In this document: positions 1 through 10,729 of the stretch, one piece after another
Layout: each line of letters begins with the position of its first letter
Numbering within the stretch: the stretch's first letter is position 1
Source of the DNA: Chamaecyparis obtusa
Taxonomy: Eukaryota > Streptophyta > Pinopsida > Cupressales > Cupressaceae
DNA: 64,000 nt
Direction: 5' to 3'
NCBI GenBank assembly: GCA_027943335.1
Contig: BSBK01001119.1
Span: 847,001 to 911,000 of the forward strand
Notes under the pieces: model-generated
Seen by the model: the letters and a program-made list of their open reading frames with translations, nothing else
Databases searched by the model: none
Told to the model about the DNA's origin: nothing
Translations under genes and position numbers: made by a program

Positions 1-250
1 CATGAGGACATCTCACAGTGATCGATTGTCCCTTGTGTAATTGCCACTTGAATGTATTGCTATTCAACCACATTTATGGGCCCGTTTGGACCGCGGCACA
101 TAGTAGCATCTACAGAGAAGAATATCCCAGGTGTAACAAGTTGTAAGAATATACCAATAGTTCTAAGAAGTTCCCTAGCACATAGTAGCATCTACAGAGA
201 AGAATATGGGTCAACGAGGTTGACTTCAAAGCCATGCAATCTAATGGTAA
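1..250. repeat. Fragment of the 254-bp-family repeat array (block 1)
   Basis: The segment has the repeat core (ACATCTCACAGTGA, then CTTGTGTAATTGCCACTTGA) followed by the GGGCCCGTTTGGACC module and the GTAGCATCTACAGAGAAGAA module. The same modules recur in the same order at 2641-2850 and inverted at 4455-4620 and 4800-5000. It is cut by the window edge, so the array continues to the left. Confidence 0.8.
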
Positions 251-1222
251 TAGTAATATCATAATTTGACATACTATCAGAAATACTTCCTAAATAGACT
301 ATTCAATCTTATAAGAGATGGATTCATGAGAACTATTATTTATGAAATATGAGTCAATGACTTTAATTAAAAAAATTACACAATCTAATTCTTGTAAAAA
401 TATCAAAATTTGACACATTGAAAATACCTTCCAAAAGTATCGTTAATTGATTAATATGAATCACTACTCATGAAATATAATTTTATAAACCTAATCTAAA
501 AACTACACAATAAAAATCTTAATAGCAATATTGTAAGAAACTATTCCCAAAAGCAAGCCTAATAAAATTTGATGAAAATAATTTTTGTTTCACTCAACTT
601 TGACATTCACAACTTCCTCTTTTATTATAATAAGAAAAAAAATGTCTTTTTAGATATACCTCATGAACCATACTCGAATAATCTATCATTTTTCTTCTCA
701 AAAACATATTTGCAGAGCCTGCTTCTTTTACTTGTTTGTACTTTTATCTCTCTGATGGAAAGGGTTCCTTCAGGACACATTTTTCCAAGTTCACTGCTTG
801 AGATATTTGAGGAGGGTTCCCCTGCTTGAGTATCCATCCAACCCATATTCGAGTAGTTCTACAATTGCACAGTCTAAATTAATAATACTGACAATTGAAT
901 GACGAATGATGATACATAGAATTGATATAAACTAATCCTAAAAACACTAAAACATTATTAATATATTTATATTTCATAAATAAAATTGATATAAAAGATT
1001 TGGAAAGATACATTAAAAAATAGAAAAACAGTAATTTATAATAGAAGGAAACTTAAATTGCTATTTAAAAAAAAAACAAGAGTCTTAAATCTTATCATTT
1101 TGTTTCATTATCATCCATAAGTACACACCTCTAGCATAATAATTATATTTTACCACCCATAAAATGAAAAAAAGATTTTCACAAGAGAAATTGAAGCTAG
1201 ATTATAAAAATGAACCATCTTA
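251..1222. other. AT-rich spacer, no gene seen
   Basis: This stretch is AT-rich with homopolymer A runs. Its short ORFs have no recognisable domain. I see no LTR ends or convincing repeats in it. Confidence 0.5.
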
Positions 1223-1576
1223 TTGGAAACTGGAACTGTTATCATACCCAAAAGGACTACAAAATTTCACCTTATCATACCCAGATTGTTGCTTTTCCTG
1301 GCGGAGGGAAATTTGATCAGTAAAATTGACACAGAGTATGTTGTCTCCATTGTCATGCTGGATAACAAAACACCAACTTTAATGGGCATGTACTGTCCCT
1401 TGTGTAATTGCCACTTGAATGCATTGCTATTTGATGCAGGGGCATCCCTAATGCAAGCCAAAGACACCATGATTGAAGGAAGTTTCCATGAAGCCAAGGA
1501 GTCAAATCCTATCAATTGGAACATAAGATTTTCACCTTGGAGCTTTGAAGGATTGACTGGTGAAAGGTCCTTTTGA
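1223..1576 (+). CDS. Hypothetical ORF, 117 codons, doubtful
   Basis: This open frame runs from ATG to TGA without interruption, but I recognise no family. Its middle (around residues 57-70) is encoded by the array core CTTGTGTAATTGCCACTTGAA, which is non-coding repeat elsewhere in the window. The ORF therefore either has a piece of repeat inside it or is open by chance. The region just before the repeat motif (residues 35-56) and after it (70-117) is not obviously repetitive. There is no signal peptide, zinc motif or membrane segment that I can support. It could be a fragment of a retrotransposon gag/protease linker or a chance frame; the second is more likely. Confidence 0.2.
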   Translation: METGTVIIPKRTTKFHLIIPRLLLFLAEGNLISKIDTEYVVSIVMLDNKTPTLMGMYCPLCNCHLNALLFDAGASLMQAKDTMIEGSFHEAKESNPINWNIRFSPWSFEGLTGERSF

Positions 1577-1640
1577 TTGACAAATCAGAGTCTTTTTGAA
1601 TGACAAATCAGAGTCTTTTTGAATGACAATAAATTAGAAT
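1577..1640. repeat. Short direct tandem repeat (about 22 bp, 2-3 copies)
   Basis: The phrase GACAAATCAGAGTCTTTTTG occurs twice in tandem with a degenerate third start (TTGAATGACAA). It is a local slippage-type duplication directly after the 1223-1576 frame. Confidence 0.75.
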
Positions 1641-2395
1641 AGGAGTTTTAGATGTTTTCTTGGTTTGTAATAAATATTAAGGATTGATTTTATCTCCTTA
1701 TAAACATCCACTTGTTGGACACAAGACCCCTTGGTGACTTATAAACCTTGGGCATCTTTTGAGTCCTTGGATGAAATGAGCATAGTAAGTGTTTATTAGG
1801 TGTCTTTTAGATGTTGTTAAGAAGTTTGAAGGTCCAAAATAACTTTAATAAGGTTCCTAAAGTTTCACAACACAGTTTTAACCTTCTCGGCAAAGTTGTT
1901 TGCAAAGTTGTAATGCAACTTTAAAAGTTGCTTAGCAAAGTTGACATTTGTTGGATAAACTGTTCTAACCACCTAGATGGTTGAACCAACATTTGGAGAG
2001 CCTATTTTAGGCTTCAAATGGTCGAAGACAGACAGAGAACCAGTATTGTAATCATTTTGCTTTCATAAAAAATAAAAATAACCCTGTTTTAGTGCATTTC
2101 TGGTGAAAAACGAACTCTGTACGGCTGTACGGATGGTGGTTGGATGATAAAATTTGCCTGGAAGTTGTAATAGTGACATCTGATGCTTTGGAAGTTGGTT
2201 TGATTGATTCTCTTTGTTTTATATCTAAGTTATTTCAAATTTTCTGTGCATTGTTTACAAACCCTCATTTTCAGGGTTTGACTGATGTAAAGACCTTAAC
2301 TCACGTTTCAACCATTGGAATTCCTTCTTCCTTGGTGGAATGAGAGTTAAGGATGTATATTTGTATATTCTAAAATCCCTGACTACTCTGCATCA
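1641..2395 (+). other. Unassigned sequence, possible LTR/leader fragment
   Basis: No gene is supported. The run of AAAGTTG-type repeats (1885-1945), followed by text around 2040-2110 containing CCTGTTTTAGTG, resembles the layout near 9180-9390, where CGGTTTTAGTG follows a similar stretch. Both could be U5/leader remnants of the same old retroelement. I cannot define ends or target-site duplications. A 67-codon frame at 2140-2343 has no recognisable motif. Confidence 0.3.
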
Positions 2396-2584
2396 CTATT
2401 GAACCACATTAATGCTTTTTTCCTTCAACAAATGAGGACAGTCACTGTAAAGACAACATGATAATGTACACTCACTGTAAGGATAGTCACAAATGAGGAA
2501 ATCTCAGAGTGATTATCCCTTGTGTAATTGCCGCTTGAATACATTGCTATTGAACCACATTAATGCTTTTTTCCTTCAAGTGGC

Positions 2585-2923
2585 AATTACACAAGGGACA
2601 GTCACTGTGAGATGTCCTCATTTGTGACAAGGACAGTCACACATGAGGACATCTCACAGTGACTGTCCCTTGTGTAATTGCCACTTGAATGTATTGCTAT
2701 TCAACCACATTTATGGGCCCGTTTGGACCACGGCACACAATAGCATCTATAGAGAAGAATATCCCAGGTGTAACAAGTTGTAAGAATATACCAACAGTTC
2801 TAAGAAGTTCCCTAGCACATAGTAGCATCTACAAAGAAGAATATACAACATGAGGGCAGCCACTGTAAAGACAACATGATAATGTACACTCATTGTATGT
2901 GTACATTATCATGTTGTCTTTAC
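2585..2923 (+). repeat. Left arm of a 339-bp inverted repeat
   Basis: Read in reverse complement, this arm matches 4724-5062 module for module with equal length: AATTACACAAGGG core, GGGCCCGTTTGGACC module, TGTAACAAGTTGTAAGAATA module, CATGAGGGCAGCCACTG, and the hairpin. The arms flank 1.8 kb holding the CACTA transposase fragment. Mismatches are few by eye. Confidence 0.8.
2865..2923. repeat. Perfect 25-bp stem hairpin
   Basis: Positions 2865-2889 are the exact reverse complement of 2899-2923, with a 9-nt loop. The stem contains CATGATAATGTACAC. Related hairpins lie near 3221-3278, 4724-4782 and 5475-5523. Confidence 0.9.
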
Positions 2924-3309
2924 AAGGATAGTCATTTGTGACAAGGATAGTCACACATGAGGACATCTCACAGTGATCGATTGTCCCTTGTGTAATTGCC
3001 ACTTGAATGTATTGCTATTGAACCACATTAATGCTTTTCTTCTTCAACAAATGAGGACAGTCACTCTAAAGACAACATGATAATGTACACTCACTGTAAG
3101 GACAGTCACAAATGAGGACATCTCACAGTGACTGTCCCTTGTGTGATTGCCACTTGAATGTATTGCTATTCAGCCACATTAATGCTTTTCTTCTTCAACA
3201 AATGAGGATAGTCACTCTAAAGACACAATGATAATGTACACGGGCTGTAAGTGTACATTATCATGTTGTCTTTACAGTGACTGTCCTCCTTCAAGTGACA
3301 ATTACACAA

Positions 3310-3410
3310 GGGATTTGTGTTTTCATTTGTGTTTTCAACAGCGCCATAACCCTCCGCGAAATCACATCGGGATATAAGGGCAAAACAAACAAGAACGTTG
3401 TCATGTTGGA
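3310..3410 (-). repeat. Inverted copy of the 78-bp CACTA subterminal repeat
   Basis: The plus strand here reads CAGCGCCATAACCCTCCGCG, then ATCGGGATATAAGGGC. This is the reverse complement of the 78-bp unit at 11385-11618. Relative to the minus-strand transposase, these copies are downstream and inverted, as expected for the opposite subterminal region of one CACTA element. The sequence between it and the transposase exon appears deleted. Confidence 0.7.
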
Positions 3411-4013
3411 TAAACCATTCATAACCTTCAAGTTCAACAACAACAATACAGCAGAGAGAAGAGTTGTTTGGGAGTCTTTGTATAGGGGCTCGTATGCCTT
3501 CTCAAGTAGAGGTACATCAAGGCTATCATCATCATCATGATCAGATCCGCTTGGACTAAATGTGTCATGGATCAATGTATTTATACCATCATCTTCAATT
3601 GTGTTTTCTGGCGCATGATCGTCATCTTCCATGGGATCATTATCTTCACCTTGGATATTCGCACCCCCATGTTCCTCCATATCATGTACTTCCCTGGGGA
3701 GATCAACCTATATAAAATTGATTAACATAAATAAACCATGATCTTCAACTCATCATCAAGTGATTTCATATGTATATAAATTGTTAAAATGATATAATGA
3801 ACAACTTACCAGTGGATGATAGTCATGCCCCCCTTCAATGTGACCATTCTCCCTACAATGTCTCTTAACTGTTTTGATTAGCAATCTTCTACGGTTTAAG
3901 CCCTTACAAATTTTGCAGGGACAATAACATTTTCCATCACCTTTTCTTTTCAAGTTAGACCACAATCTAGCGATTGTCTCCCTATTTTGTTCTTCACTTA
4001 TATTATCTGACAT
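3411..4013 (-). pseudogene. CACTA (En/Spm-like) transposase N-terminal fragment, two exons
   Basis: The minus-strand ATG at 4013 opens an exon with a Cys-rich segment (CYCPCKICK around residue 29, then H and GHIEGG). It resembles the transposase-associated N-terminal domain of plant CACTA transposases. A GTAAGT donor follows at plus 3804-3809, and an AG acceptor is at plus 3708-3709. The predicted 102-bp intron rejoins the frame exactly into an acidic exon (3707 downward). That exon ends in a motif reading PLYKDS, LLSAVLLLLNLKVMNGLSN, which matches the region before the TNP2 catalytic domain. The catalytic part is absent: the frame runs into subterminal repeat at about 3410. Known family role: DNA cut-and-paste transposition. 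This copy cannot encode an active enzyme. Confidence 0.8.
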
Positions 4014-4454
4014 GATCGTTCTTCGCAGGAAGCAAAAATTGGGCTATGAAAACTTCGGTCTACAACTTTCAGTGACTAAGCAAAATTGTCAAAAGTACAC
4101 AAAACATATAAGCTACAAGGCCTTCTTGCTTAGCTCTAGAAGCTCTCTAGCAATCAAAACATATAAGCTACAAGGCCTAACAGCAATTTCAAAACATATA
4201 AGCTACAAGGCAAGACATATTACATGACATGGCAAAAGGATTAAAATATACATTAGATTAAAAAATATACAATTTTCAAACCTGAGCGTGCGGCTATAAC
4301 TCGTGCAATGGTCTTCTTGCTTAGCTTTAGAAGCTCTCCAGCAATCAAAACATATAAGCTACAAGGCCTAATAGCAATTTCAAAACAAGGGTCATCAAAA
4401 GAACCAAAAACAATGTGTGCAAACAATACCTTGTGAAGTGGTATAGACAATTAG
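4014..4454. repeat. Leader region upstream of the transposase, with ACATATAAGCTACAAGGC repeats
   Basis: The 18-bp phrase ACATATAAGCTACAAGGC (with small extensions) occurs at about 4103, 4159, 4194 and 4350. The segment CTTCTTGCTTAGCT, then AGAAGCTCT is also duplicated (4122 and 4313). It is the 5' flank of the minus-strand CACTA transposase. No other gene is seen. Confidence 0.65.
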
Positions 4455-5062
4455 AAGATGCTACTATGTGCTAGGGAACTTCTTAGAACTGTTGGTATAT
4501 TCTTACAACTTGTTACACCTAGGATATTCTTCTCTGTAGATGCTACTGTGTGCCGTGGTCCAAACGGGCCCATAAATGTGGTTGAATAGCAATACATTCA
4601 AGTGGCTTACACAAGGGACAGTCACTGTGAGATATCCTCATGTGTGACTGTCCTTGTCACAAATGAGGACATCTCACAGTGACTGTCCCTTGTGTAATTG
4701 CCACTTGAATGAGGTCAGTCACTGTAAAGACAACATGATAATGTACACATACAATGAGTGTACATTATCATGTTGTCTTTACAGTGGCTGCCCTCATGTT
4801 GTATATTCTTCTCTGTAGATGCTACTACGTGCTAGGGAACTTCTTAGAACTGTTGGTATATTCTTACAACTTGTTACACCTGGGATATTCTTCTCTGTAG
4901 ATGCTACTGTGTGTCGTGGTCCAAACGGGCCCATAAATGTGGTTGAATAGCAATACATTCAAGTGGCAATTACACAAGGGACAGTCACTGTGAGATGTCC
5001 TCATGTGTGACTGTCCTTGTCACAAATGAGGACATCTCACAGTGACTGTCCCTTGTGTAATT
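4455..5062. repeat. 254-bp-family repeat array (block 3, mostly inverted)
   Basis: It holds the GGGCCC and GTAGATGCTACT modules in reverse orientation relative to block 2, twice over (4460-4620 and 4800-5000), separated by the hairpin at 4724-4782. Confidence 0.85.
4724..5062 (-). repeat. Right arm of the 339-bp inverted repeat
   Basis: Reverse-complement partner of 2585-2923. It begins with a hairpin (4724-4748 pairs with 4758-4782) and ends at CTTGTGTAATT (5062), the mirror of AATTACACAAG at 2585. Confidence 0.8.
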
Positions 5063-5474
5063 AAGTATTGTGGGGAAGCATTCTAAATAACCAAAGCCGC
5101 TAACAATAAATTCAACACAGATATGTCCTCATTTCTGGGTATTTTAGCTCTCTAACAGCTGAATACCAGATTAAATAATAATGACAAAAGAAAAATAAAC
5201 CCAACGTACTCAGAAATTGTAGCTGTGATTTTGCGGAGGGAATCTCTCTCGGCGCTATTGAAAACACAAATGACAACCCGCTTGATTTCGCGGAGGGAAT
5301 CTCTCTCGGTGCTGTTCAAAACACAAATGACAACCCGCTTTGTTCAAAACACAAATGATAACCCGCTTGATTTCGCGGAGGGAATCTCTCTCGGCGCTGT
5401 TGAAAACACAAATGACAACGTTCCTTTTTTTTTTTGCACTTATATCCCGACCAACATAAGGTCCATTTGTAATA
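5063..5474. repeat. CACTA subterminal block: 160-bp unit plus CGGAGGG repeats
   Basis: Positions about 5075-5228 carry a unit (AACCAAAGCCGCTAACAATA, then CCCAACGTACTCAGAAATTG) found again at about 10826-10970 and 11238-11384. Each copy is followed by TTTCGCGGAGGG-type repeats ending in ACACAAATGACAAC. Here there are three CGGAGGG copies (5229, 5284, 5369) with unequal spacing. This block is outside the TAGTG terminus at 11763, so it is either an internal copy or a duplicated subterminal region. Confidence 0.75.
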
Positions 5475-6016
5475 CAACATGATAATGTACACTTACAGTG
5501 AGTGTACATTATCATGTTGTCCTTAGAGTGACTATCCTCATTTGTTGAAGAAGAAAAGCATTAATGTGGCTGAATAGCAATACATTCAAGTGGCAATTAC
5601 ACAAGGGACAGTCACTATGAGATGTCCTCATTTGTGACTGTCCTTACAGTGAGTGTACATTATCATGGTGTCTTTAGAGTGACTGTCCTCATTTGTTGAA
5701 GAAGAAAAGCATTAATGTGGTTGAATAGCAATACATTCAAGTGGCAATTACACAAGGGACAATCACTGTGAGATGTCCTCATGTGTGACTGTCCTTGTCA
5801 CAAATGAGGACATCTCACAATGACTGTCCCTTGTGTAATTCAAGTGGCAATTACACAAGGGACAGTCACTGTGAGATGTCCTCATTTGTGACTGTCCTTA
5901 CAATGAGTGTACATTATCATGTTGTCTTTAGAGTGACTGTCCTCATTTGTTGAAGAAGAAAAGCATTAATGTGGTTCAATAGCAATACATTCAAGTGGCA
6001 ATTACACAAGGGACAA
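5475..6016. repeat. 254-bp-family repeat array (block 4)
   Basis: The marker TTACARTGAGTGTACATTAT starts at 5644 and 5899, giving a 255-bp period. The block is interrupted at 6016/6017 by the solo LTR and resumes at 8041. Confidence 0.9.
6012..6016. other. Target-site duplication GACAA (left), solo LTR 6017-8040
   Basis: GACAA at 6012-6016 is repeated at 8041-8045 immediately outside the TG...CA ends. Confidence 0.85.
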
Positions 6017-8040
6017 TGTCATGAGCCGTGACATATTGAACTTAGTATAATAATAAAATGATTAGATGATATATAATAATCTATTATTAACGGTATATAA
6101 CAATAATATATAATTATTATCAAAAGATAATAATAATATATAGTTAGCATAATAAGTAATATGTTAATTAAATAATATTAAAATATTAATAAATAATATA
6201 ATTATGATTATAATTATAATATAAATTAATAATAAATAATTATTAATAAATTATATATATTATATTATAATAATATATTAAGTAATAATATTAAATCAAT
6301 TATTGATATAATAATTTTAATATATAAATAATATTAATAAACCTCTCAATATAAAACAATATGTTATCACTATAATAATATTTATTATAATATTATTAAT
6401 ATTACTAACATCATTAATTATAATATTTAATAATAACAATAACATTAATAATAATAATAATAATAATAACGTTTAAAGCAATATCGAATATCTGTAATCG
6501 ATATACATCTACATTAAACATCTGCATTATCTATCACGATGAGGAACGAAGAAGTGATACAACAATCACTAGTCATTACACATCGATACCATGAGAGGAT
6601 GATTAATGAACCAAATACTATGAAGTCAAGATCAACATGATATGAATAAGGGATAGGTCGCTATGTGTTTCAGAAGATGTATTGATAAGCAAGAAGGATA
6701 ACCATTCATATATTATAAATAATCATTAATTGCACAAGTTTAGACAATGACATATCCGATAAAGCAATATCAAACATGAAGACCCGCTAGCAAATATGCA
6801 CCATCACTTCCTATGTTATCATGACAATAACATAAACTAGATTGAATTCTACTATCTATATCAATAGACACCACATAGGAGGATATCGACTAAAGGATTG
6901 AAAGATTATCGATTGTCTGAGATAAACCACATCTTGTAGAAACACAAAAGCATCAGTGATTATATCACAAGCTATTGATGAATGAGGCATCAGTCATGGA
7001 TAATAAGTACAATGTATCCTTAAGTATTAACAGGAATGGAAGTCAATTTGAAGATCAAACTCCATTACCAGCAATCAACCAATAAATGGACAATTATCAG
7101 AAAATGATATCGACTTATATCAGAGTAGAAAGATTGGATATCATCATAACAATATGGGATAAGGCAAGAGTTAATATCGATTGACTAAATACTAATGATA
7201 GTTAGACCAAACTAATACAAACACAATGGATGTTAACTACTGGTTGCACTACCAATTAGGGAAGATTACCTTCATAAAAAGATTTGATATTGAGTCAATG
7301 TGGGAGTTATCTATGATCAGAAAATAATGAAATAATATTATGTGAACTGTCGGATTATGGAAAGGTGTGCTTAACAAAGGGACATGGAGGAAGAAACAAG
7401 ACACGTCTCATTCATAGCATCTCTTCATTTGTTAAAGAAAATATAAGAATGCATTCTCGTCAGTCACTCAAGGCATCATTAGAACTTTATTTACTTATCC
7501 ATATTTGGATATACTCAATAGAGCATCTGCCTTTGGCAGTTTGGTTTCAAGTTTATCATTGCAGATCAGAGACAACACCATGATTGCACAGATAGAAAGG
7601 ATAGTCAGAAACAACATCAATATTTGAAGTTGCAAGCATATAATTCAGAATCTAAAATAGCAACATATCACTCATAGCGATATTACACATTTGCATAATT
7701 ACATCATCATATCAGACACAGCAAATACATTGTTGTAAGCAATACTTATTGATTGTATATCGATATTGTTTATATCAGACATACCATCATTATACTATCA
7801 CTATAAGTGATAGGAAACATCATATTCATAGCATATTTCATATCATTATATCCGACAGTGCTATTAAACATATTGGTATCAATATCATCTTGCACACATA
7901 TTGTGATTGAATCTGAAATAGCGGTTGATATCTTAAGTAACCTCCATTACTTAGTTTAATTGTAAGTATCTGATAGAGTAAGTCTGAGAAGTGGAGTAAT
8001 TGTTCCTGTTTTCCAAGTTAGCCAAAAAGGGGACATTACA
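6017..8040 (+). mobile_element. Solo LTR (about 2.0 kb), gypsy-type ends
   Basis: The insert begins TGTCATGAGCC and ends GGGGACATTACA, so it has TG...CA termini. The 5-bp duplication GACAA flanks it, and it splits an otherwise continuous repeat array. There is no primer binding site, polypurine tract or pol sequence inside, so it is best read as a solo LTR left by recombination between two LTRs. The first 450 bp are extremely AT-rich. The ending CAAAAAGGGGACATTACA resembles 3' ends of plant gypsy LTRs, which suggests plus orientation. A 72-codon frame at 7365-7583 is probably fortuitous. The event post-dates the array. Confidence 0.85.
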
Positions 8041-8998
8041 GACAATCACTGTGAGATGTCCTCATGTGTGACTGTCCTTGTCACAAATGAGGACATCTCA
8101 CAATGACTGTCCCTTGTGTAATTCAAGCGGCAATTACACAAGGGACAGTCACTGTGACATGTCCTCATTTGTGACTGTCCTTACAGTGAGTGTACATTAT
8201 CATGTTGTCTTTAGAGTGACTGTCCTCATTTGTTGAAGAAGAAAAGCATTAATGTGGTTCAATAGCAATACATTCAAGTGACAATTACACAAGGGACAAT
8301 CACTGTGAGATGTCCTCATGTGTGACTATCCTTGTCACAAATGAGGACATCTCACAATGACTGTCCCTTATGTAATTCAAGCGGAAATTACACAAGGGAC
8401 AGTCACTGTGAGATGTCCTCATTTGTGACTGTCCTTACAGTGAGTGTACATTATCATGTTGTCTTTAGAGTGACTGTCCTCATTTGTTGAAGAAGAAAAG
8501 CATTAATGTGGTTGAATAGCAATACATTCAAGTGGCAATTACACAAGGGACAATCACTGTGAGATGTCCTCATGTGTGACTGTCCTTGTCACAAATGAGG
8601 ACATCTCACAATGACTGTCCCTTGTGTAATTCAAGCAGCAATTACACAAGGGACAGTCACTGTGAGATGTCCTCATTTGTGACTATCCTTACAGTGAGTG
8701 TACATTATCATGTTGTCTTTAGAGTGACTATCCTCATTTGTTGAAGAAGAAAAGCATTAATGTGGTTCAATAGCAATACATTCAAGCGGCAATTACACAA
8801 GGGACAGTCACTGTGAGATGTCCTCATTTGTGACTGTCCTTACAGTGAGTGTACATTATCATGTTGTCTTTAGAGTGACTGTCCTCATTTGTTGAAGAAG
8901 AAAAGCATTAATGTGGTTCAATACCAATACATTCAAGTGGAAATTACACAAGGGACAATCGATCACTGTGAGATGTCCTCATGTGTGACCTTTGTGAA
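8041..8998. repeat. 254-bp-family tandem array (block 5)
   Basis: The marker TTACAGTGAGTGTACATTAT starts at 8181, 8435, 8689 and 8840. The steps are 254, 254 and 151 bp, so the last unit has an internal deletion of about 103 bp. The units contain inverted copies of GAGGACATCTCAC and GTGAGATGTCCTC, so single strands can fold extensively. Confidence 0.92.
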
Positions 8999-10473
8999 GG
9001 CAAGTGCCAATTTGTACCCAAGTTACCAATATTGTGGCAAAAGTGGGAATGAAGCATTTAGGGGTCAAATTGGGCAAAGAAGTGTAGAAGTGGCCTATGT
9101 GAGGTCTAAATAGCCTAACTAAGTCATGGTTAGGGTCTTATGGTGTTTGAACAATAAGTTTTGAACCAAAATCCCAAAGGTTGTAACAAGTTGTCAATGT
9201 TGTCATTCACAACATTGACAACATTTGTGCAAGGGAGCATTTTCGAGTAAGATGGTTATGTAACTATATGAAACCATTGAATTAGGCATCAAATCAACTA
9301 TAAGAGGCCTCCATCGATCTGTGCAAAAGGTTGGGGGGAAAAACATTTGGAATTAAGAAGATTTGTAGAGTAACACGGTTTTAGTGAATTCTTGAGTTTT
9401 TTTGTTTCTTTGTTTTCAGTTGATTAATGGATTAGATAGCTCGCAGTGTCTATTGGAAAAGTTAGTACAAGTTGTTTTTTTATTCTGTGTTGTGTTTTTT
9501 TTGAGTTTTGAAGCATTCCAACTAGTTTGTTAATTCTTTTGTTAAGTACCCTATCATTGGTTTGAACTAGGCAGGTTGAACAAATGGAGTCTTAGCTCAT
9601 CATTCCATTGTCAATTTTGTACGGGCTCTTGGAATGGGTGAGGAGACTCCATGTACTATATGTTTGGAAGGAGGGGCCCTGGGAAGCTCATTTTCTATGT
9701 TTGCAATGATGTCCTAGGTGAGTCAGTTGAGCACAGTTAGGGATGACAAATCATTACAAGAAGATTACAACAAGTTGAATGCATTGGTTGCTTCAACTAA
9801 AATCTCATGGAGAGGTAGACACTCATCTAAAGAAGCCCCAAGTCAAATTAGAAGATTGGGTGAGTTTCTTTGGCTGCTAAGAAAACAAACTCTTAGTCAG
9901 ACTATCCAAGTTGTGTCAAAATACTTGTTTTCAGGCATGGATGTAGCAGTTGGTGTACAAAAAATCTAGGAGGAGAAGACCTTAGATATCTTGGAGTTCT
10001 CAATAAAGGGCATCTGAATCCTAAGCCCTTTATGTGGCTTAATATAAACAAAAAGGCTTGACAAAGGCCTAATTGCTAGCAGCCTATTTTTGGGTGCAAT
10101 TGGCATGCATGGTTTGATGAACCGGATTGAAGTACTGATGAAAAGTATAGGTGAAGGAGTAATATTGAAACCAATAGAGGTCCTAGTGGCCAGCCTCTCC
10201 ATGGAGTAAAGTTCTAGTTGAATGTGTTTCAATTTGTGAAGACAAGACTAGGAGTGTCCTAGTAGCTAGATTGGTATTGAGCAGAGTTCGTTGTATTTCT
10301 TGTTGGTGTGCACTAGTTGAAGGAGTGGGATCTTGGGTAGAGATACCTAAAGAGTGTAGGGATAGTTAAGTACCCTATCAAGTCAAAACATTTGCCTAAA
10401 GAGACCCTAGTGAAGGATAGGGAGTGAGCAAGACAAAGTGTTACATCAATTAACAAGATCATTTTTTGGTAAT
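8999..10473. other. Unassigned 1.5-kb segment between array blocks
   Basis: This segment interrupts the array and resumes it at 10474. It contains an imperfect palindrome (AACAAGTTGTCAATGTTGTC against GACAACATTTGTGC, 9185-9235) and a GT-rich stretch at 9395-9560. An 83-codon frame at 9718-9969 has no recognisable domain. No TG...CA ends with a clear target-site duplication could be defined. It may be a decayed LTR/leader region or captured host DNA. Confidence 0.4.
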
Positions 10474-10720
10474 TGTGTACATTATCATGTTGTCTTTACA
10501 GTGACTGTCCTCATTTGTTGAAGAAGAAAAGCATTAATGTGGTTCAATAGCAATACATTCAAGTGGAAATTACACAAGGGAATATCACTATGAGATGTCC
10601 TACGTGTGACTGTCCTTGTCACAAATGAGGACATCTCACAGTGACTGTCCCTTGTGTAATTGCCACTTGAATGAGGACAGTCACTGTAAAGACAACATGA
10701 TAATGTACACAAGTACCGTG
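10474..10720. repeat. 254-bp-family repeat array (block 6)
   Basis: The block carries the GTGTACATTATCATG marker and the CACATTC/CTTGAATG core in both orientations, ending in ACAACATGATAATGTACAC. It abuts the duplicated CACTA subterminal block at about 10725. Confidence 0.85.
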
Positions 10721-10729
10721 AAGGTAGTC

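Larger units (their letters stand above)
2396..3309. repeat. 254-bp-family repeat array (block 2)
   Basis: Several partial units lie head to tail and head to head. The recurring modules are GAGGACATCTCACAGTGA, CTTGTGTAATTGCCACTTGA, CCACATTAATGCTTTT, CAACAAATGAGGACAGTCAC and the palindrome-prone ACAACATGATAATGTACAC. The block stops at a sharp junction near 3309, where inverted CACTA subterminal sequence begins. Confidence 0.85.

Noticed and set aside
3277..3540. Plus-strand 87-codon frame
   Set aside because: Antisense to the CACTA transposase exon and inverted subterminal repeat.
5225..5515. Frames reading ISRRESLSALLKTQMTT on either strand
   Set aside because: They read through the CGGAGGG subterminal repeats; the same pattern recurs at 10896-11742 in both strands, so it is repeat DNA, not coding.
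8041..8998. Regular repeats considered as a CRISPR array
   Set aside because: The unit is 254 bp with no short direct repeat and unique spacers, and the setting is a plant genome.
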